From: MGOM01 sp035693825
GTDB taxonomy: Bacteria; Chloroflexota; Anaerolineae; Anaerolineales; E44-bin32
Assembly: GCA_035693825.1 (NCBI GenBank)
Contig: DASSGB010000270.1
Coordinates: 1 to 23,545, forward strand
Length of the DNA stretch: 23,545 bases
Reading direction: 5' to 3'
Shown here: positions 1 through 7,751 of the stretch, in pieces
Layout: each line of letters starts with the position of its first letter
Position numbering within the stretch: position 1 is the first letter of the stretch
Program-made: the position numbers and the translations under genes
The notes under the pieces: model-generated
The model's input: only the letters and a program-made list of their open reading frames with translations
The model's database searches: none
What the model was told of the DNA's origin: nothing

Positions 1-158
1 GAGATCCCCAGCTGACGCGCCAGCTCAGGTTCGGACGGGAGAAAAGAGTTGGGTGGCGTGTCCGACAGAATCTGCGCCAATCGCTGGGCCGCCTGCTGGT
101 AGAGCGGGCTCCCGCCCAGGGACTTGCGATGTCTGGAGGGAGGAGTGGAGGTCGTCAC
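1..158 (-). CDS. GntR-family transcriptional regulator, N-terminus only (runs off window)
   Basis: The reading frame opens with GTG at 158, and this GTG overlaps the TGA stop of the adenine deaminase gene (GTGA), the usual sign of translational coupling. The 52 visible residues include SPLYQQAAQRLAQIL followed by FLPSEPELARQLGIS. This is the start of the winged-helix DNA-binding domain of GntR regulators: the first helix, then the conserved LPSE-x-ELA of the helix-turn-helix. The effector domain lies outside the window, so the subfamily (FadR, HutC or other) cannot be told. As third gene of a purine deaminase operon it is inferred to be the local regulator, perhaps sensing a purine. A palindrome beside the operon promoter (3504-3516) is a candidate binding site. 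The family call is fairly secure; the regulatory role is inference. Confidence 0.8.
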   Translation of the reverse strand, partial: MTTSTPPSRHRKSLGGSPLYQQAAQRLAQILSDTPPNSFLPSEPELARQLGI

Positions 159-1972
159 GGGCGCTCTCCCGTTTCCGGTTGGTCAACCAACGGAATGACC
201 TGGAAGCGCTCGACATCCACCAGGCCTCGATCCGAAATGCGCAGCTGAGGAATCACCACCAGGCCCAGCAGACTGAGCTGCATGTTGGCGTTGTTCAGTT
301 GGCAGCCGCAAGATCGAATCGCTTCCAGCAATTGTTCCGCCTTGTCCGCAACCACGTCGGCCGGCTCGTCCGACATCAGGCCGGCGATGGGCAGCTCGAC
401 GCGGGCCAGGACGCGCCCTTCGCGGACGACGATCTGGCCGCCGCCCACCTGCGCCAACTCGTTGGCAGCCTGGGCCATGTCGGAGTCGCTCGTGCCCACG
501 ACGATCATGTGGTGGGAGTCGTGGGCCACCGTCGAGCCGACGGCGCACGCCACGTTGAATCCGAAACCCTTCACCAGGCCCACCCTCACCTCGCCCGTCC
601 CGCGATGCCGCTCGACCATGGCGGCCTTCGCCAGATCGCGGCTGACGTCGGCCGTCAGCTGCCCATCCTTCGGCTCGACGGTTTCAATGAAGTGTCGTGT
701 GGGCGCCTGGTTCTCGATAACGCCGATGACGTGGACGCGTTGCGGCGACGGCGACGCTACCGGCAGCGAGAAGTCTTCCGGGCGAAGTGGACCCGCGAGG
801 ACAACGGAGTTCCTGACCTCCGCCGGATAAGAGAAGCGCGGCGACTGGGCCAACATCTTGCCGTCCTCAGCTACGACCTCCCCGCGGGCGATCACCATGT
901 CCGATTCCATGCCGCGCAGGTCGTCCACCAGCAGCAGGTCCGCCCAGCGGCCGGGCGCGATCTGCCCCACCTCGCGCGACACGCCGAAGTGCTCGGCGGT
1001 GTTGAGGGTCGCCATCTGGATGGCCGTCATCGCCGGCAGGCCCTGCTGGATGGCATGCCGGACGACTCGATCCATGTGGCCCTCATGCACCAGGGTTCCC
1101 GGGTGACAGTCATCCGTCACCAGGAGCACGTGGCGCGGATCCAGGCCCTGGTCGATGACGGCCCGCACCTGGGCCGCGACGTCGTGCCAGGCCGAGCCGT
1201 AGCGCAGCATGGCCTTCATGCCCTGACGGACTCGGGCGATCGCATCCTGCGGGCGTGTTCCCTCATGATCGTCATCCGCGCCGCCGGCGACGTAGCCGTG
1301 AAACGGCACGCCCAGGTCGGGCGAGGCATAGTGCCCGCCGATGACTCTCCCGGCCAGGCGTGTCTCCGCCATCTCGGCGTGGAGAAGGTGATCCGATTGA
1401 ATGACGCCGGGGAAATTCATCATCTCGCCCAGGCCGATGATCCCCGGCCAGCTCATGGCCTCCGCCACCTCGTCCGGACCGATTTCGGCGCCGGGCGTTT
1501 CCAGCCCGGGGGCGGACGGAACGCAGGAGGGCATCTGAACCCAGACGTGGATCGGCTGCAGGAGCGCTTCCTCAACCATCATGCGCACTCCCCGCAGGCC
1601 AAACACGTTGGCGATCTCGTGCGGATCGACAAACATGCCCGTCGTGCCATGCGGCGCCACCGCCCGCACGAACTCGGTCACCGTCAGCATGCCCGACTCG
1701 ACGTGCATGTGCCCATCGAGCAGCCCGGGCACGATGTGGCGTCCGCGTGCCTCGATCACGTCCGTATTCGGCCCCACCGTGTGGGAAGCGTCGGGGCCGA
1801 CATAGGCGACTCTTCCGGCTGCCATAGCCACATCGGTGTCGGAGATGATCTCGCCGGATTGAACGCACACCCACCGGCCGCCGCGCACCACGCGGTCGGC
1901 CGGCGTTCGCCCCACGGCCACATCCACCAGGCGGCGGGTCAGTTCCGCCCACTCACGCGACGATGTCGACAT
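155..1972 (-). CDS. ade: Adenine deaminase
   Basis: Cytoplasmic metal-dependent amidohydrolase that deaminates adenine to hypoxanthine and ammonia in purine salvage. The 605-residue length suits the family. The protein shows VPGLLDGHMHVESG at about residues 81-94, with the metal-binding H88-x-H90 pair and the following E92 typical of bacterial adenine deaminases. Further on are GTTGMFVDPHEIANVFG, LVTDDCHPGTLVHEGHMD, and in the C-terminal part the HDSHHMIVVG segment characteristic of Ade. The ATG at 1972 is preceded by GAGGGA at a suitable distance. The gene lies 75 bases downstream of 8-oxoguanine deaminase with no promoter or terminator evident between them, and it overlaps the GntR gene by 4 bases, so all three are likely co-transcribed. 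Confidence is high for the family. Substrate specificity is inferred from overall resemblance to Ade rather than other amidohydrolases. Confidence 0.93.
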   Translation of the reverse strand: MSTSSREWAELTRRLVDVAVGRTPADRVVRGGRWVCVQSGEIISDTDVAMAAGRVAYVGPDASHTVGPNTDVIEARGRHIVPGLLDGHMHVESGMLTVTEFVRAVAPHGTTGMFVDPHEIANVFGLRGVRMMVEEALLQPIHVWVQMPSCVPSAPGLETPGAEIGPDEVAEAMSWPGIIGLGEMMNFPGVIQSDHLLHAEMAETRLAGRVIGGHYASPDLGVPFHGYVAGGADDDHEGTRPQDAIARVRQGMKAMLRYGSAWHDVAAQVRAVIDQGLDPRHVLLVTDDCHPGTLVHEGHMDRVVRHAIQQGLPAMTAIQMATLNTAEHFGVSREVGQIAPGRWADLLLVDDLRGMESDMVIARGEVVAEDGKMLAQSPRFSYPAEVRNSVVLAGPLRPEDFSLPVASPSPQRVHVIGVIENQAPTRHFIETVEPKDGQLTADVSRDLAKAAMVERHRGTGEVRVGLVKGFGFNVACAVGSTVAHDSHHMIVVGTSDSDMAQAANELAQVGGGQIVVREGRVLARVELPIAGLMSDEPADVVADKAEQLLEAIRSCGCQLNNANMQLSLLGLVVIPQLRISDRGLVDVERFQVIPLVDQPETGERP

Positions 1973-2047
1973 GCGCTATCCCTCGCGAGGTCCGTGGGTC
2001 AACGGGACGGCCTTCCCCGGTGTCGCGCCAGATCGTTCCAACCTCAC

Positions 2048-3430
2048 CTAGGCCTCTCCCGTCACCAGCCGGCGCGCGGCGCGGTTGTGTTCCCGCGCCA
2101 GCTTCTCTACGTCCAGCCCGACCAGCCGTCCATGTCTCACGACCGGCCGTCCGTGCACGTACGAATGATCCACTTCGACCGGAGAGCACATCACCAGCGC
2201 GGCCACAGGATCGTGAAGGCCGCCGGCAAAATCGATTCGATTCAGATTGAAAGCGATGAAGTCGGCGCATTTCCCGGGCTCGAGCGACCCGATATCCTCT
2301 CGGCCCAGAACAGCCGCCCCGCCGCGCGTCGCCAGCTCGAGCGCCTGACGCGCCGACAGCATGCCCGGCAAGCCGTCGAGATCGGGCCGGGCGGAGCCGC
2401 CCAACCGCGCCAGCAACATCGCCTGGCGTGCCTCGGCCAGCATGTGGGAAGAATCGTTGCTGGCGGATCCGTCCACCCCCAGGCCGACCCGGATGCCGGC
2501 TGCCAGATAGCGCCGGACGGGCGCGATGCCGGAGGCCAGTCTCATGTTCGACGAAGGGCAGTGGGCCACGCCCATCTGGCCGAGGCGCATACGGCCGATC
2601 TCGTGCTCGTCGAGGTGGACGGCATGCGCGAACCAGACGTCGCTTCCCGCCCAATCCAGAGCCTCGACGTACGCCAGTGGGCGCTGGCCGAACGTCTCGA
2701 GGCAGAAACGTTCTTCGTCGATCGTCTCGGCCAGATGTGTGTGCAGCTGGATGCCGTAGACCCTGGCCATGGCCGCCGATTGCTTCATCAGGTCCGAGGT
2801 CACCGAAAAGGGCGAGCATGGCGCGAGCACCACGCGCGTCATCGCTCCCGGCCTGGCGTCGTGGAAGGTCTCGATCACCCGGTGACTATCGGCGAGGATT
2901 GCATCCGGGGTCTCGACCACGCTGTCCGGCGGCAGCCCTCCCTGGCTTTCGCCAAGGCTCATCGAACCCCGCGAAGCGTGAAGGCGGATTCCCACGGCCT
3001 GAGCCGCCTCGACTTCATCGTCGAGACGACATCCGTTAGGGAAGAGGTAGAGATGATCGGCGGCCGTGGTACAGCCGCTTAAGGCCAGCTCGGCCAGGCC
3101 CACCTGCGTCGAAAGCCTGATGTCGGGCGGCGTGAGCCGGGCCCAGATCGGATAGAGCGTCTTCAGCCATCGGAAGAGGTCGACATCCTGGGCCTGCGGA
3201 ACGGCACGCGTGAGGGTCTGGTACAGGTGATGGTGGGTGTTGATGAGCCCGGGCAGAACGACGTGGTCGAGCAGATCGAGCGTGTGGTCGGCCATGGCCG
3301 GCAGCTCATGGCTGGGGCCGACCTGCTCGATCCATCCGTCCCGACAGAATAGGCCGCCGTCGGCGATCTCGCGCCGTGCTCCGTCCATCGTGACGAGCAC
3401 CTGGGCATGCCGAACGAGCAGCGTGGGCAT
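2048..3430 (-). CDS. 8-oxoguanine deaminase (COG0402 amidohydrolase)
   Basis: Predicted to hydrolyse 8-oxoguanine to urate and ammonia, clearing an oxidised base from the purine pool. The 460-residue protein has the amidohydrolase metal site: N64-T-H66-H-H68, an HTHLAE motif at 230-235, H269 in WFAHAVHL and D320 in GLGVDGSASND. Family-specific stretches match what I recall of the Pseudomonas Pa0142-type 8-oxoguanine deaminases: the LYQTLTRAVPQAQD region, SGCTTAADHLYLFPNG, RGSMSLGESQGGLPPD and HCPSSNMRLASGIAPVR. Hydroxy-s-triazine aminohydrolases (AtzB/TrzN-like) and SsnA are related alternatives, but those motifs favour the purine enzyme. It is the first gene of the operon, downstream of the promoter at 3476-3504. 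No strong Shine-Dalgarno precedes the ATG; a weak GAGAG lies about 11 bases upstream. Confidence 0.87.
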   Translation of the reverse strand: MPTLLVRHAQVLVTMDGARREIADGGLFCRDGWIEQVGPSHELPAMADHTLDLLDHVVLPGLINTHHHLYQTLTRAVPQAQDVDLFRWLKTLYPIWARLTPPDIRLSTQVGLAELALSGCTTAADHLYLFPNGCRLDDEVEAAQAVGIRLHASRGSMSLGESQGGLPPDSVVETPDAILADSHRVIETFHDARPGAMTRVVLAPCSPFSVTSDLMKQSAAMARVYGIQLHTHLAETIDEERFCLETFGQRPLAYVEALDWAGSDVWFAHAVHLDEHEIGRMRLGQMGVAHCPSSNMRLASGIAPVRRYLAAGIRVGLGVDGSASNDSSHMLAEARQAMLLARLGGSARPDLDGLPGMLSARQALELATRGGAAVLGREDIGSLEPGKCADFIAFNLNRIDFAGGLHDPVAALVMCSPVEVDHSYVHGRPVVRHGRLVGLDVEKLAREHNRAARRLVTGEA

Positions 3431-3475
3431 TCGGGGGCAGCTCTCGCCTGCCGCCGTTCGTGGCAGGTAAGGCCG

Positions 3476-3504
3476 AGTCTAGCATTGGGGGGCCAAGCCG
3501 TCAA
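3476..3504 (-). promoter_or_regulatory. Sigma70-type promoter of the purine deaminase operon
   Basis: Read on the minus strand, TTGACG (3504-3499) and TAGACT (3481-3476) are separated by exactly 17 bases, a near-consensus housekeeping promoter. Transcription would start near 3469, leaving a leader of about 40 bases before the ATG at 3430. The -35 box shares its first base with the palindrome at 3504-3516. Confidence 0.75.
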
Positions 3505-3516
3505 TTGTCAGACAAT
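3504..3516. promoter_or_regulatory. Candidate operator palindrome abutting the -35 box
   Basis: ATTGTC-A-GACAAT is a perfect palindrome with 6-base arms and a single central base, directly adjoining the -35 box of the purine deaminase promoter. The core TTGT...ACAA has the GT...AC layout common in GntR-family operators, and the operon's third gene is a GntR regulator. A further ATTGTC half-site lies at 3533-3538. Binding by that regulator is inference. Confidence 0.5.
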
Positions 3517-3517
3517 A

Positions 3518-3550
3518 GCCGGCGCAGGGACGATTGTCACCTGCGCCGGC
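3518..3550 (-). terminator. Perfect 11-bp hairpin downstream of folD (terminator candidate)
   Basis: GCCGGCGCAGG (3518-3528) and CCTGCGCCGGC (3540-3550) form a perfect 11-bp stem with an 11-base loop, starting 13 bases after the folD stop codon. No clear U-run follows on the minus strand, so intrinsic termination is uncertain. The position between folD and the next operon promoter supports a terminating or insulating role. Confidence 0.5.
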
Positions 3551-3563
3551 CCGGGAGCACCCG

Positions 3564-4442
3564 TTATGGGGATCTGCGGGAGGCCGACTGGAAGGTGTTC
3601 TGCAGGAGCAGGGCAATCGTCATGGGCCCGACGCCGCCGGGGACCGGCGTGATCGCGCCTGCTACCTCGACCGCCTCGGAGAAGGCCACGTCTCCAACCA
3701 GGCGATATCCGGACTTGGCCGTGGCATCCTCTTTCCGGTTGATGCCGACGTCGATGACATACGCGCCGGGTTTGATCCAGTCGCCTCGGATCATCTCCAT
3801 CTTGCCGATGGCCGCGATCACGACGTCGGCCGAGCGCACCACACCGGGGAGATCTCTGGTCTTGGAGTGGCAGATGGTTACCGTCGCGTTTTCTTTGACC
3901 AACAACAGCGCCGCCGGCATGCCCACGATGTTGGACCGCCCCACCACGACCGCGTTGGCGCCTTCGAGCTTGGCTCCGGCCTTCTTCAGGAGCACCATGC
4001 AGCCGGCCGGCGTGCAAGGCACAAACAGCGGCTCCCGTCCCTTCTGCGCCAGACGTCCGATGTTGATCGGATGAAATCCGTCGACGTCCTTGTCGATGCT
4101 GATGGCTCTCAACACGGCTTCTTCGTCCAGGCCCGCGGGCAGAGGCAGCTGCACCAGAATCCCATGAACCTTGGGATCCGCGTTCAACTGCTGGACCAGG
4201 CCTTCGACCTCCGCCTGCGTGGCCGTGGCCGGCAGCTCATGACCGAAGGACTCGATCCCGGTTTCGGCACAGGCCTTGCGCTTGGCCTGGACGTACGTGT
4301 GGGAAGCGGGATTGTCACCCACCAGGACCGTGGCCAGACCGGGGCGAGGCCCGCCGGAGCTGACCAGCTTTTCGACCTGGCGAGTGACATCCTTTCGCAG
4401 TTCTTCAGCGATCGCTTTGCCGTCGATGATGGTCGCGGGCAT
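3564..4442 (-). CDS. folD: Bifunctional methylenetetrahydrofolate dehydrogenase / methenyltetrahydrofolate cyclohydrolase
   Basis: Cytoplasmic one-carbon enzyme interconverting 5,10-methylene-, 5,10-methenyl- and 10-formyl-tetrahydrofolate with NADP. The protein is 292 residues, normal for FolD. It contains Y50-V-Q-A-K54 with the catalytic lysine, the QLPLPAGLDEEAVLRAI and KDVDGFHPINIGRL segments, PCTPAGCMVLL, the dinucleotide-binding VVGRSNIVGMPAALLL, and the C-terminal signature PVPGGVGPMTIALLL. The reading frame is open further upstream, but the ATG at 4442 gives the family's normal N-terminus (MPATIIDGKAIAEEL). It is preceded by GGAG at 8 bases. The gene follows the kinase gene in the same direction after a 142-base gap that holds its own promoter, so it is probably transcribed independently. 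Confidence 0.96.
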   Translation of the reverse strand: MPATIIDGKAIAEELRKDVTRQVEKLVSSGGPRPGLATVLVGDNPASHTYVQAKRKACAETGIESFGHELPATATQAEVEGLVQQLNADPKVHGILVQLPLPAGLDEEAVLRAISIDKDVDGFHPINIGRLAQKGREPLFVPCTPAGCMVLLKKAGAKLEGANAVVVGRSNIVGMPAALLLVKENATVTICHSKTRDLPGVVRSADVVIAAIGKMEMIRGDWIKPGAYVIDVGINRKEDATAKSGYRLVGDVAFSEAVEVAGAITPVPGGVGPMTIALLLQNTFQSASRRSP

Positions 4443-4471
4443 GGGTTTCTCCGAAGGATGGACGCGGCGCC

Positions 4472-4490
4472 GGCCCTCCCCCGGAGGGCC
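4472..4490 (-). promoter_or_regulatory. Hairpin in the folD leader
   Basis: GGCCCTCC (4472-4479) pairs perfectly with GGAGGGCC (4483-4490) around a 3-base loop, inside the predicted folD 5' leader of about 70 bases and about 30 bases before the start codon. It could serve as an attenuating or stabilising structure; no riboswitch class is recognised. Confidence 0.35.
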
Positions 4491-4519
4491 TGCGGTCGCG
4501 AGGCTCGACATTCATCAGA

Positions 4520-4548
4520 ATTATCTACGCCGTTCGAACGAGCGGCAA
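4520..4548 (-). promoter_or_regulatory. Sigma70-type promoter of folD
   Basis: On the minus strand TTGCCG (4548-4543) and GATAAT (4525-4520) lie 17 bases apart. The spacer contains the 10-base palindrome CGTTCGAACG (4531-4540), which could bind a repressor. The predicted start near 4513 gives a leader of about 70 bases before folD. Confidence 0.55.
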
Positions 4549-4584
4549 GGATGGAGGTCCCCGGGGCGGCTGACACCCGTCCTG

Positions 4585-6612
4585 TTAGGGACGCCAGGCG
4601 GGGTCGAAATCGAGGGCGGGATCGGTGGTGAGTTCTTTGTAATTAGTGCAGGCAGAGGACATCACGGCGATTTCGTGATTCGAGCCGGTCGGCCAGGTTT
4701 CGAAGGCGATCCAGCCGCCGTCCGGCGAGAGCCGGCCTTCGGCCATCGGGATCGTGGCCAGATCGCCATGGGGACACACGCGGTTCTCGGGGATGCCGCG
4801 ATCGGCGAATCGCGTCACCATCAACCGCGAGAAGCTGTCCTGCTCCTGCTCGAAGAGAATCAAGCTTCCGTCGTGGGACCAATCCGGGTGCGTGTCCTCT
4901 CGGGCGCCGCTGCGCGAAAACTTCGTGCCGCCCCCGCTCTCGGGCATGATCCAAAGCTCGCCCGGGCCGCCGCGCCTGGAGACATACAGGATCTCCGCGC
5001 CCGAAGGCGACCACACCGGCTGCGACTCGGCCCCCGCGCTCCGGCTGATCTTGGTGACCTGGCGCGTCTCCAGTTCAATGACGTAGATCTGCGCGTGGAG
5101 ATCGCGCATCGAGGCGAAGGCGATGCGCCGGCCGTCGGCCGACCATGCCGGATCGAAATCTCCGCCGGGAACATAGGGCAAAGGCTCAAGGCCGGTCCCG
5201 TCGGCGTTCATCAAGAAGAGCTGCGAGCCCTCGTAGAACTCGCTGTTGACCCGGCACGGTGACGTGAAGGCCAGCCGGTTTCCGTCGGGCGACCACGCGG
5301 GCTGACAGGCGCCATCGTCCAGGTCGGTGAGCTGCACAATGTCGGTCCCGTCGAAGTTCACCAGGTAGATCTGCGCCACCCCCGAGCGAGTCGAGGCAAA
5401 CGCCAGCTGTCCCTGGCCGCCACCCACCGGAGTCGCGCCGGGGGTGGGAGCCGCCGTCGGCCCGTCCACGGGCGTCGAAGGCGGGAAGCTCGGCACAACG
5501 GTGAAGCCGACGGGTATCTGGAGGCTTGCCGTCGGTTCGAAAGGTTGCGGCGTTCGAGATGGAGCAGGAGACGCGGTGGAGTTGCCTCGGGCGAAGATGC
5601 CTGCCAGGCCGCCGCCGATCACCGGCAGCAAGGCCACCCCGGCCACGAGCGCCGCGCCGGCCATCCCCGCCGCCAGCCACGGGAAGCGCCGGCGGGCTGC
5701 GGGACGGGCGGTGCGCGGCTTCGATGGGGCCACCACGGTTTCCGCGGATCGCACGGCCGTCCGCTCGAGGTAGGGATAGTGGCGAACCACCGTCGGACGG
5801 CTGGCGGTGGCCGCGGCGCGTAAGGCGGCGGCAAAGGCCACGACGGTCTGGTAGCGTTCGTCGGGACGGACTTCGAGCGCTTTCTCGATGGCGCGTGCCA
5901 GGCCTGAGGAAATCTCCGGGTTCCGCTCGCGCAGGGGCGTCAGATGCTCGCGGCCCATGGCGCGTTCCAGCGCATCTTCGGGGATCCGGGCGGTGAACGA
6001 CGCGTACATCGTGGCGCCCAGCGAGTAGATGTCGGTGCGTGGGTCGGTGCGCCCGCTGCCGTACTGCTCGGGCGGCGAGAAGCCGGGCGTCATGGCTTTG
6101 GCGCCGGTGGTCGTGTTCCCCGCATCTTCGACGACCTTGGCCAGGCCGAAGTCGACCAGCATCGCCTTGCCGTCGGGGGTGAGTTTGATGTTTCCAGGCT
6201 TGATGTCGCGGTGCAGGATCGGCGGGACTCGAGTGTGGAGATAAGCCAGCGCGTCGCAAATTTCCAAGAACCAGGGCAGGCCCTCGTTCTCCGGCACCGG
6301 CCCGCTGCGTTCGAGCCGCTGGCGAAGGTCTTCGCCGGCGACGAAGTCCATCACCAGATACTGCCCCTCGCCCGGAATGACGAAGTGATCCGTGACGCGC
6401 GGCAGGTTGGGGTGGCGCAGGCTGGCCAGGATGGTCGCTTCGCGCTTAAACTGTCGGGCGAACTCGTCGGTGGTGAACAGATTCTCTTTGACGGCGACAG
6501 CCACGCCGAGGTTGATGTCGATGGCGCGGCACACCGCGCCCATTCCCCCCTGCCCGAGGACGCTTTCGATGCGATATCGATGCCACAGCACGGAGCCGGG
6601 TTTGAGCGGCAT
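4585..6612 (-). CDS. PknB-type Ser/Thr kinase with membrane anchor and TolB-like propeller
   Basis: Membrane signalling kinase of 675 residues. Residues 13-265 form a Hanks-type kinase domain: glycine loop G20QGGMG25, ATP lysine K42, helix-C glutamate E58, catalytic HRDIKPGN with D136, DFG at 154-156, threonines at 167-169 in the activation loop, and the SPPEQY substrate segment. A hydrophobic span at about 310-335 is the single membrane helix. A Pro/Ser/Thr-rich linker (about 345-400) follows, then residues 401-675 hold five or six PD40/TolB-type propeller repeats (AWSPDGNRLAF, AWSADGRRIAF, VWSPSGAEILY and others). By topology the propeller should lie outside the cytoplasm as sensor. No PASTA repeats are present. 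The ligand is unknown. It is transcribed divergently from the M14 peptidase lipoprotein and lies upstream of folD in the same direction. Confidence 0.92.
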   Translation of the reverse strand: MPLKPGSVLWHRYRIESVLGQGGMGAVCRAIDINLGVAVAVKENLFTTDEFARQFKREATILASLRHPNLPRVTDHFVIPGEGQYLVMDFVAGEDLRQRLERSGPVPENEGLPWFLEICDALAYLHTRVPPILHRDIKPGNIKLTPDGKAMLVDFGLAKVVEDAGNTTTGAKAMTPGFSPPEQYGSGRTDPRTDIYSLGATMYASFTARIPEDALERAMGREHLTPLRERNPEISSGLARAIEKALEVRPDERYQTVVAFAAALRAAATASRPTVVRHYPYLERTAVRSAETVVAPSKPRTARPAARRRFPWLAAGMAGAALVAGVALLPVIGGGLAGIFARGNSTASPAPSRTPQPFEPTASLQIPVGFTVVPSFPPSTPVDGPTAAPTPGATPVGGGQGQLAFASTRSGVAQIYLVNFDGTDIVQLTDLDDGACQPAWSPDGNRLAFTSPCRVNSEFYEGSQLFLMNADGTGLEPLPYVPGGDFDPAWSADGRRIAFASMRDLHAQIYVIELETRQVTKISRSAGAESQPVWSPSGAEILYVSRRGGPGELWIMPESGGGTKFSRSGAREDTHPDWSHDGSLILFEQEQDSFSRLMVTRFADRGIPENRVCPHGDLATIPMAEGRLSPDGGWIAFETWPTGSNHEIAVMSSACTNYKELTTDPALDFDPAWRP

Positions 6613-6645
6613 AACTCGTCAGATCGTGAGGGTGCGGCAAGGGCA

Positions 6646-6654
6646 ATTGTAGCA
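6646..6654 (-). promoter_or_regulatory. Extended -10 promoter of the kinase gene
   Basis: TGCTACAAT on the minus strand matches the extended -10 form (TG, one base, then the -10 box). The start would lie near 6639, about 27 bases before the ATG at 6612. No convincing -35 box is present, as expected for an extended -10 promoter. Confidence 0.5.
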
Positions 6655-6794
6655 AAGCCACCGGCCTTTGACCACGCGCCGCCGGCAGCTATCGGATCAC
6701 TGTAAGCAGACTGCAAGGCGCTCCGATGGCTCGGGCGCGCGTCAATGACATGTGATAAAGTCCGCAGCCTTACGCAGGCTGGAGTGAACGGCGA

Positions 6795-7679
6795 GTGAGG
6801 CGTCGCTCGAAAGGTCCCCCAGGCTTCGTCATCATCGGGCTATGCCTGAGCGCCATGCTGTCCGCCTGCGGCCTGGATAACGGGCAGGCCGTGCTGGCCC
6901 TGGCGGCGCCGATCGAAACGGTGGCCGTTCCGGGCGCGATCCCGGAGGCGACTGCGGCCTCCTCCCCCACACCCGCCGGAGCCCCCCTTGTGATCGGCAA
7001 GTCCGTCGGCGGGCGCCCGCTCGAGGTCTTCCGATTCGGAACCGGACCGCGCGAGTTGCTCATCATCGCAGGAATTCACGGCGGCTACGAATGGAACACG
7101 ATCCTGCTGGCCGACGCGCTGATCGCTCACTTGCGGGATGGATCGATCGATGTACCGCCGGAGGTCAGCCTGTACATTCTGCGCGCCCTGAATCCCGATG
7201 GCGACGCGCGGTCCCACAGCTACGAAGGCCGGGCCAACGACAACGGCGTCGATCTGAATCGCAACTGGCCCGTCAACTGGCATCCCGACTGGGACCGTGC
7301 GGGCTGCTGGCAGTATCTGCCGATCACGGCCGGAGCCCACCCCCTTTCCGAACCGGAGACGGCTTCCCTGCTCGCCTTCATCGTCGAGCACGATTTCAAG
7401 GCCGTGATCAGCTATCACAGCGCCGCCCTTGGGATCTTCCCCGGCGGCTCGCCGGCTTCGGCCGAGTCGATACGCCTGGCGGAAGCCATCGCCGCGGTGA
7501 CGGATTACGCCTACCCCCCGCTCGATTACGGATGTGAGTACACCGGGCAGTTTGCCGATTGGGCCTCGGCTCAGGGCATGGCCGCCGTCGACGTCGAGTT
7601 GAGCACCCACGACTCGATCGACCTGTGGGTCAACCTGGCGGTCTTGCGCGCGTTCCTGGCCTTCGACCCCGCAAACTGA
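6795..7679 (+). CDS. M14-family zinc carboxypeptidase, lipoprotein (MpaA-like)
   Basis: Predicted secreted, lipid-anchored zinc peptidase of 294 residues. The N-terminus is basic, followed by a hydrophobic stretch and a lipobox ending LSA-C25, so it should be anchored outside the membrane. A low-complexity linker (about 45-63) leads to the M14 domain: zinc ligands H95 and E99 in AGIHGGYEW, H208 in SYHSA, the substrate-binding DLNRNWP at 153-159, and the catalytic glutamate E268 in VDVELSTHD. Short M14 enzymes of this kind (MpaA and DAP-peptidases) cleave gamma-D-Glu-diaminopimelate bonds in muropeptides, so a role in peptidoglycan turnover is likely but not proven. The start is GTG at 6795 with GGAG about 10 bases upstream. 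It is a single gene, divergent from the kinase. Confidence 0.85.
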   Translation: MRRRSKGPPGFVIIGLCLSAMLSACGLDNGQAVLALAAPIETVAVPGAIPEATAASSPTPAGAPLVIGKSVGGRPLEVFRFGTGPRELLIIAGIHGGYEWNTILLADALIAHLRDGSIDVPPEVSLYILRALNPDGDARSHSYEGRANDNGVDLNRNWPVNWHPDWDRAGCWQYLPITAGAHPLSEPETASLLAFIVEHDFKAVISYHSAALGIFPGGSPASAESIRLAEAIAAVTDYAYPPLDYGCEYTGQFADWASAQGMAAVDVELSTHDSIDLWVNLAVLRAFLAFDPAN

Positions 7680-7680
7680 C

Positions 7681-7734
7681 CTCCGCCCTCGGTCCCGCCG
7701 CGCCGGGAAACGTGCCGAGCCCTCGAGGGCGGAG
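7681..7734. terminator. Inverted repeat between convergent genes (bidirectional terminator candidate)
   Basis: CTCCGCCCTCG (7681-7691) and CGAGGGCGGAG (7724-7734) are perfect 11-bp complements separated by 32 bases. They fill most of the 72-base gap between the peptidase stop and the DUF1501 stop. There is no U-run, so intrinsic termination is not assured. Confidence 0.45.
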
Positions 7735-7751
7735 CCCCCTGTCAGCCGTGC

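Noticed and set aside
25..216. Minus-strand 63-codon frame at the window start
   Set aside because: Out of frame with both the adenine deaminase end and the GntR start, which explain the same bases.
53..3082. Long plus-strand open frame of about 1000 codons
   Set aside because: It is antisense to two clear enzymes (adenine and 8-oxoguanine deaminase), and its product is His/Arg/Gln-rich with no recognisable domain, a typical shadow in GC-rich DNA.
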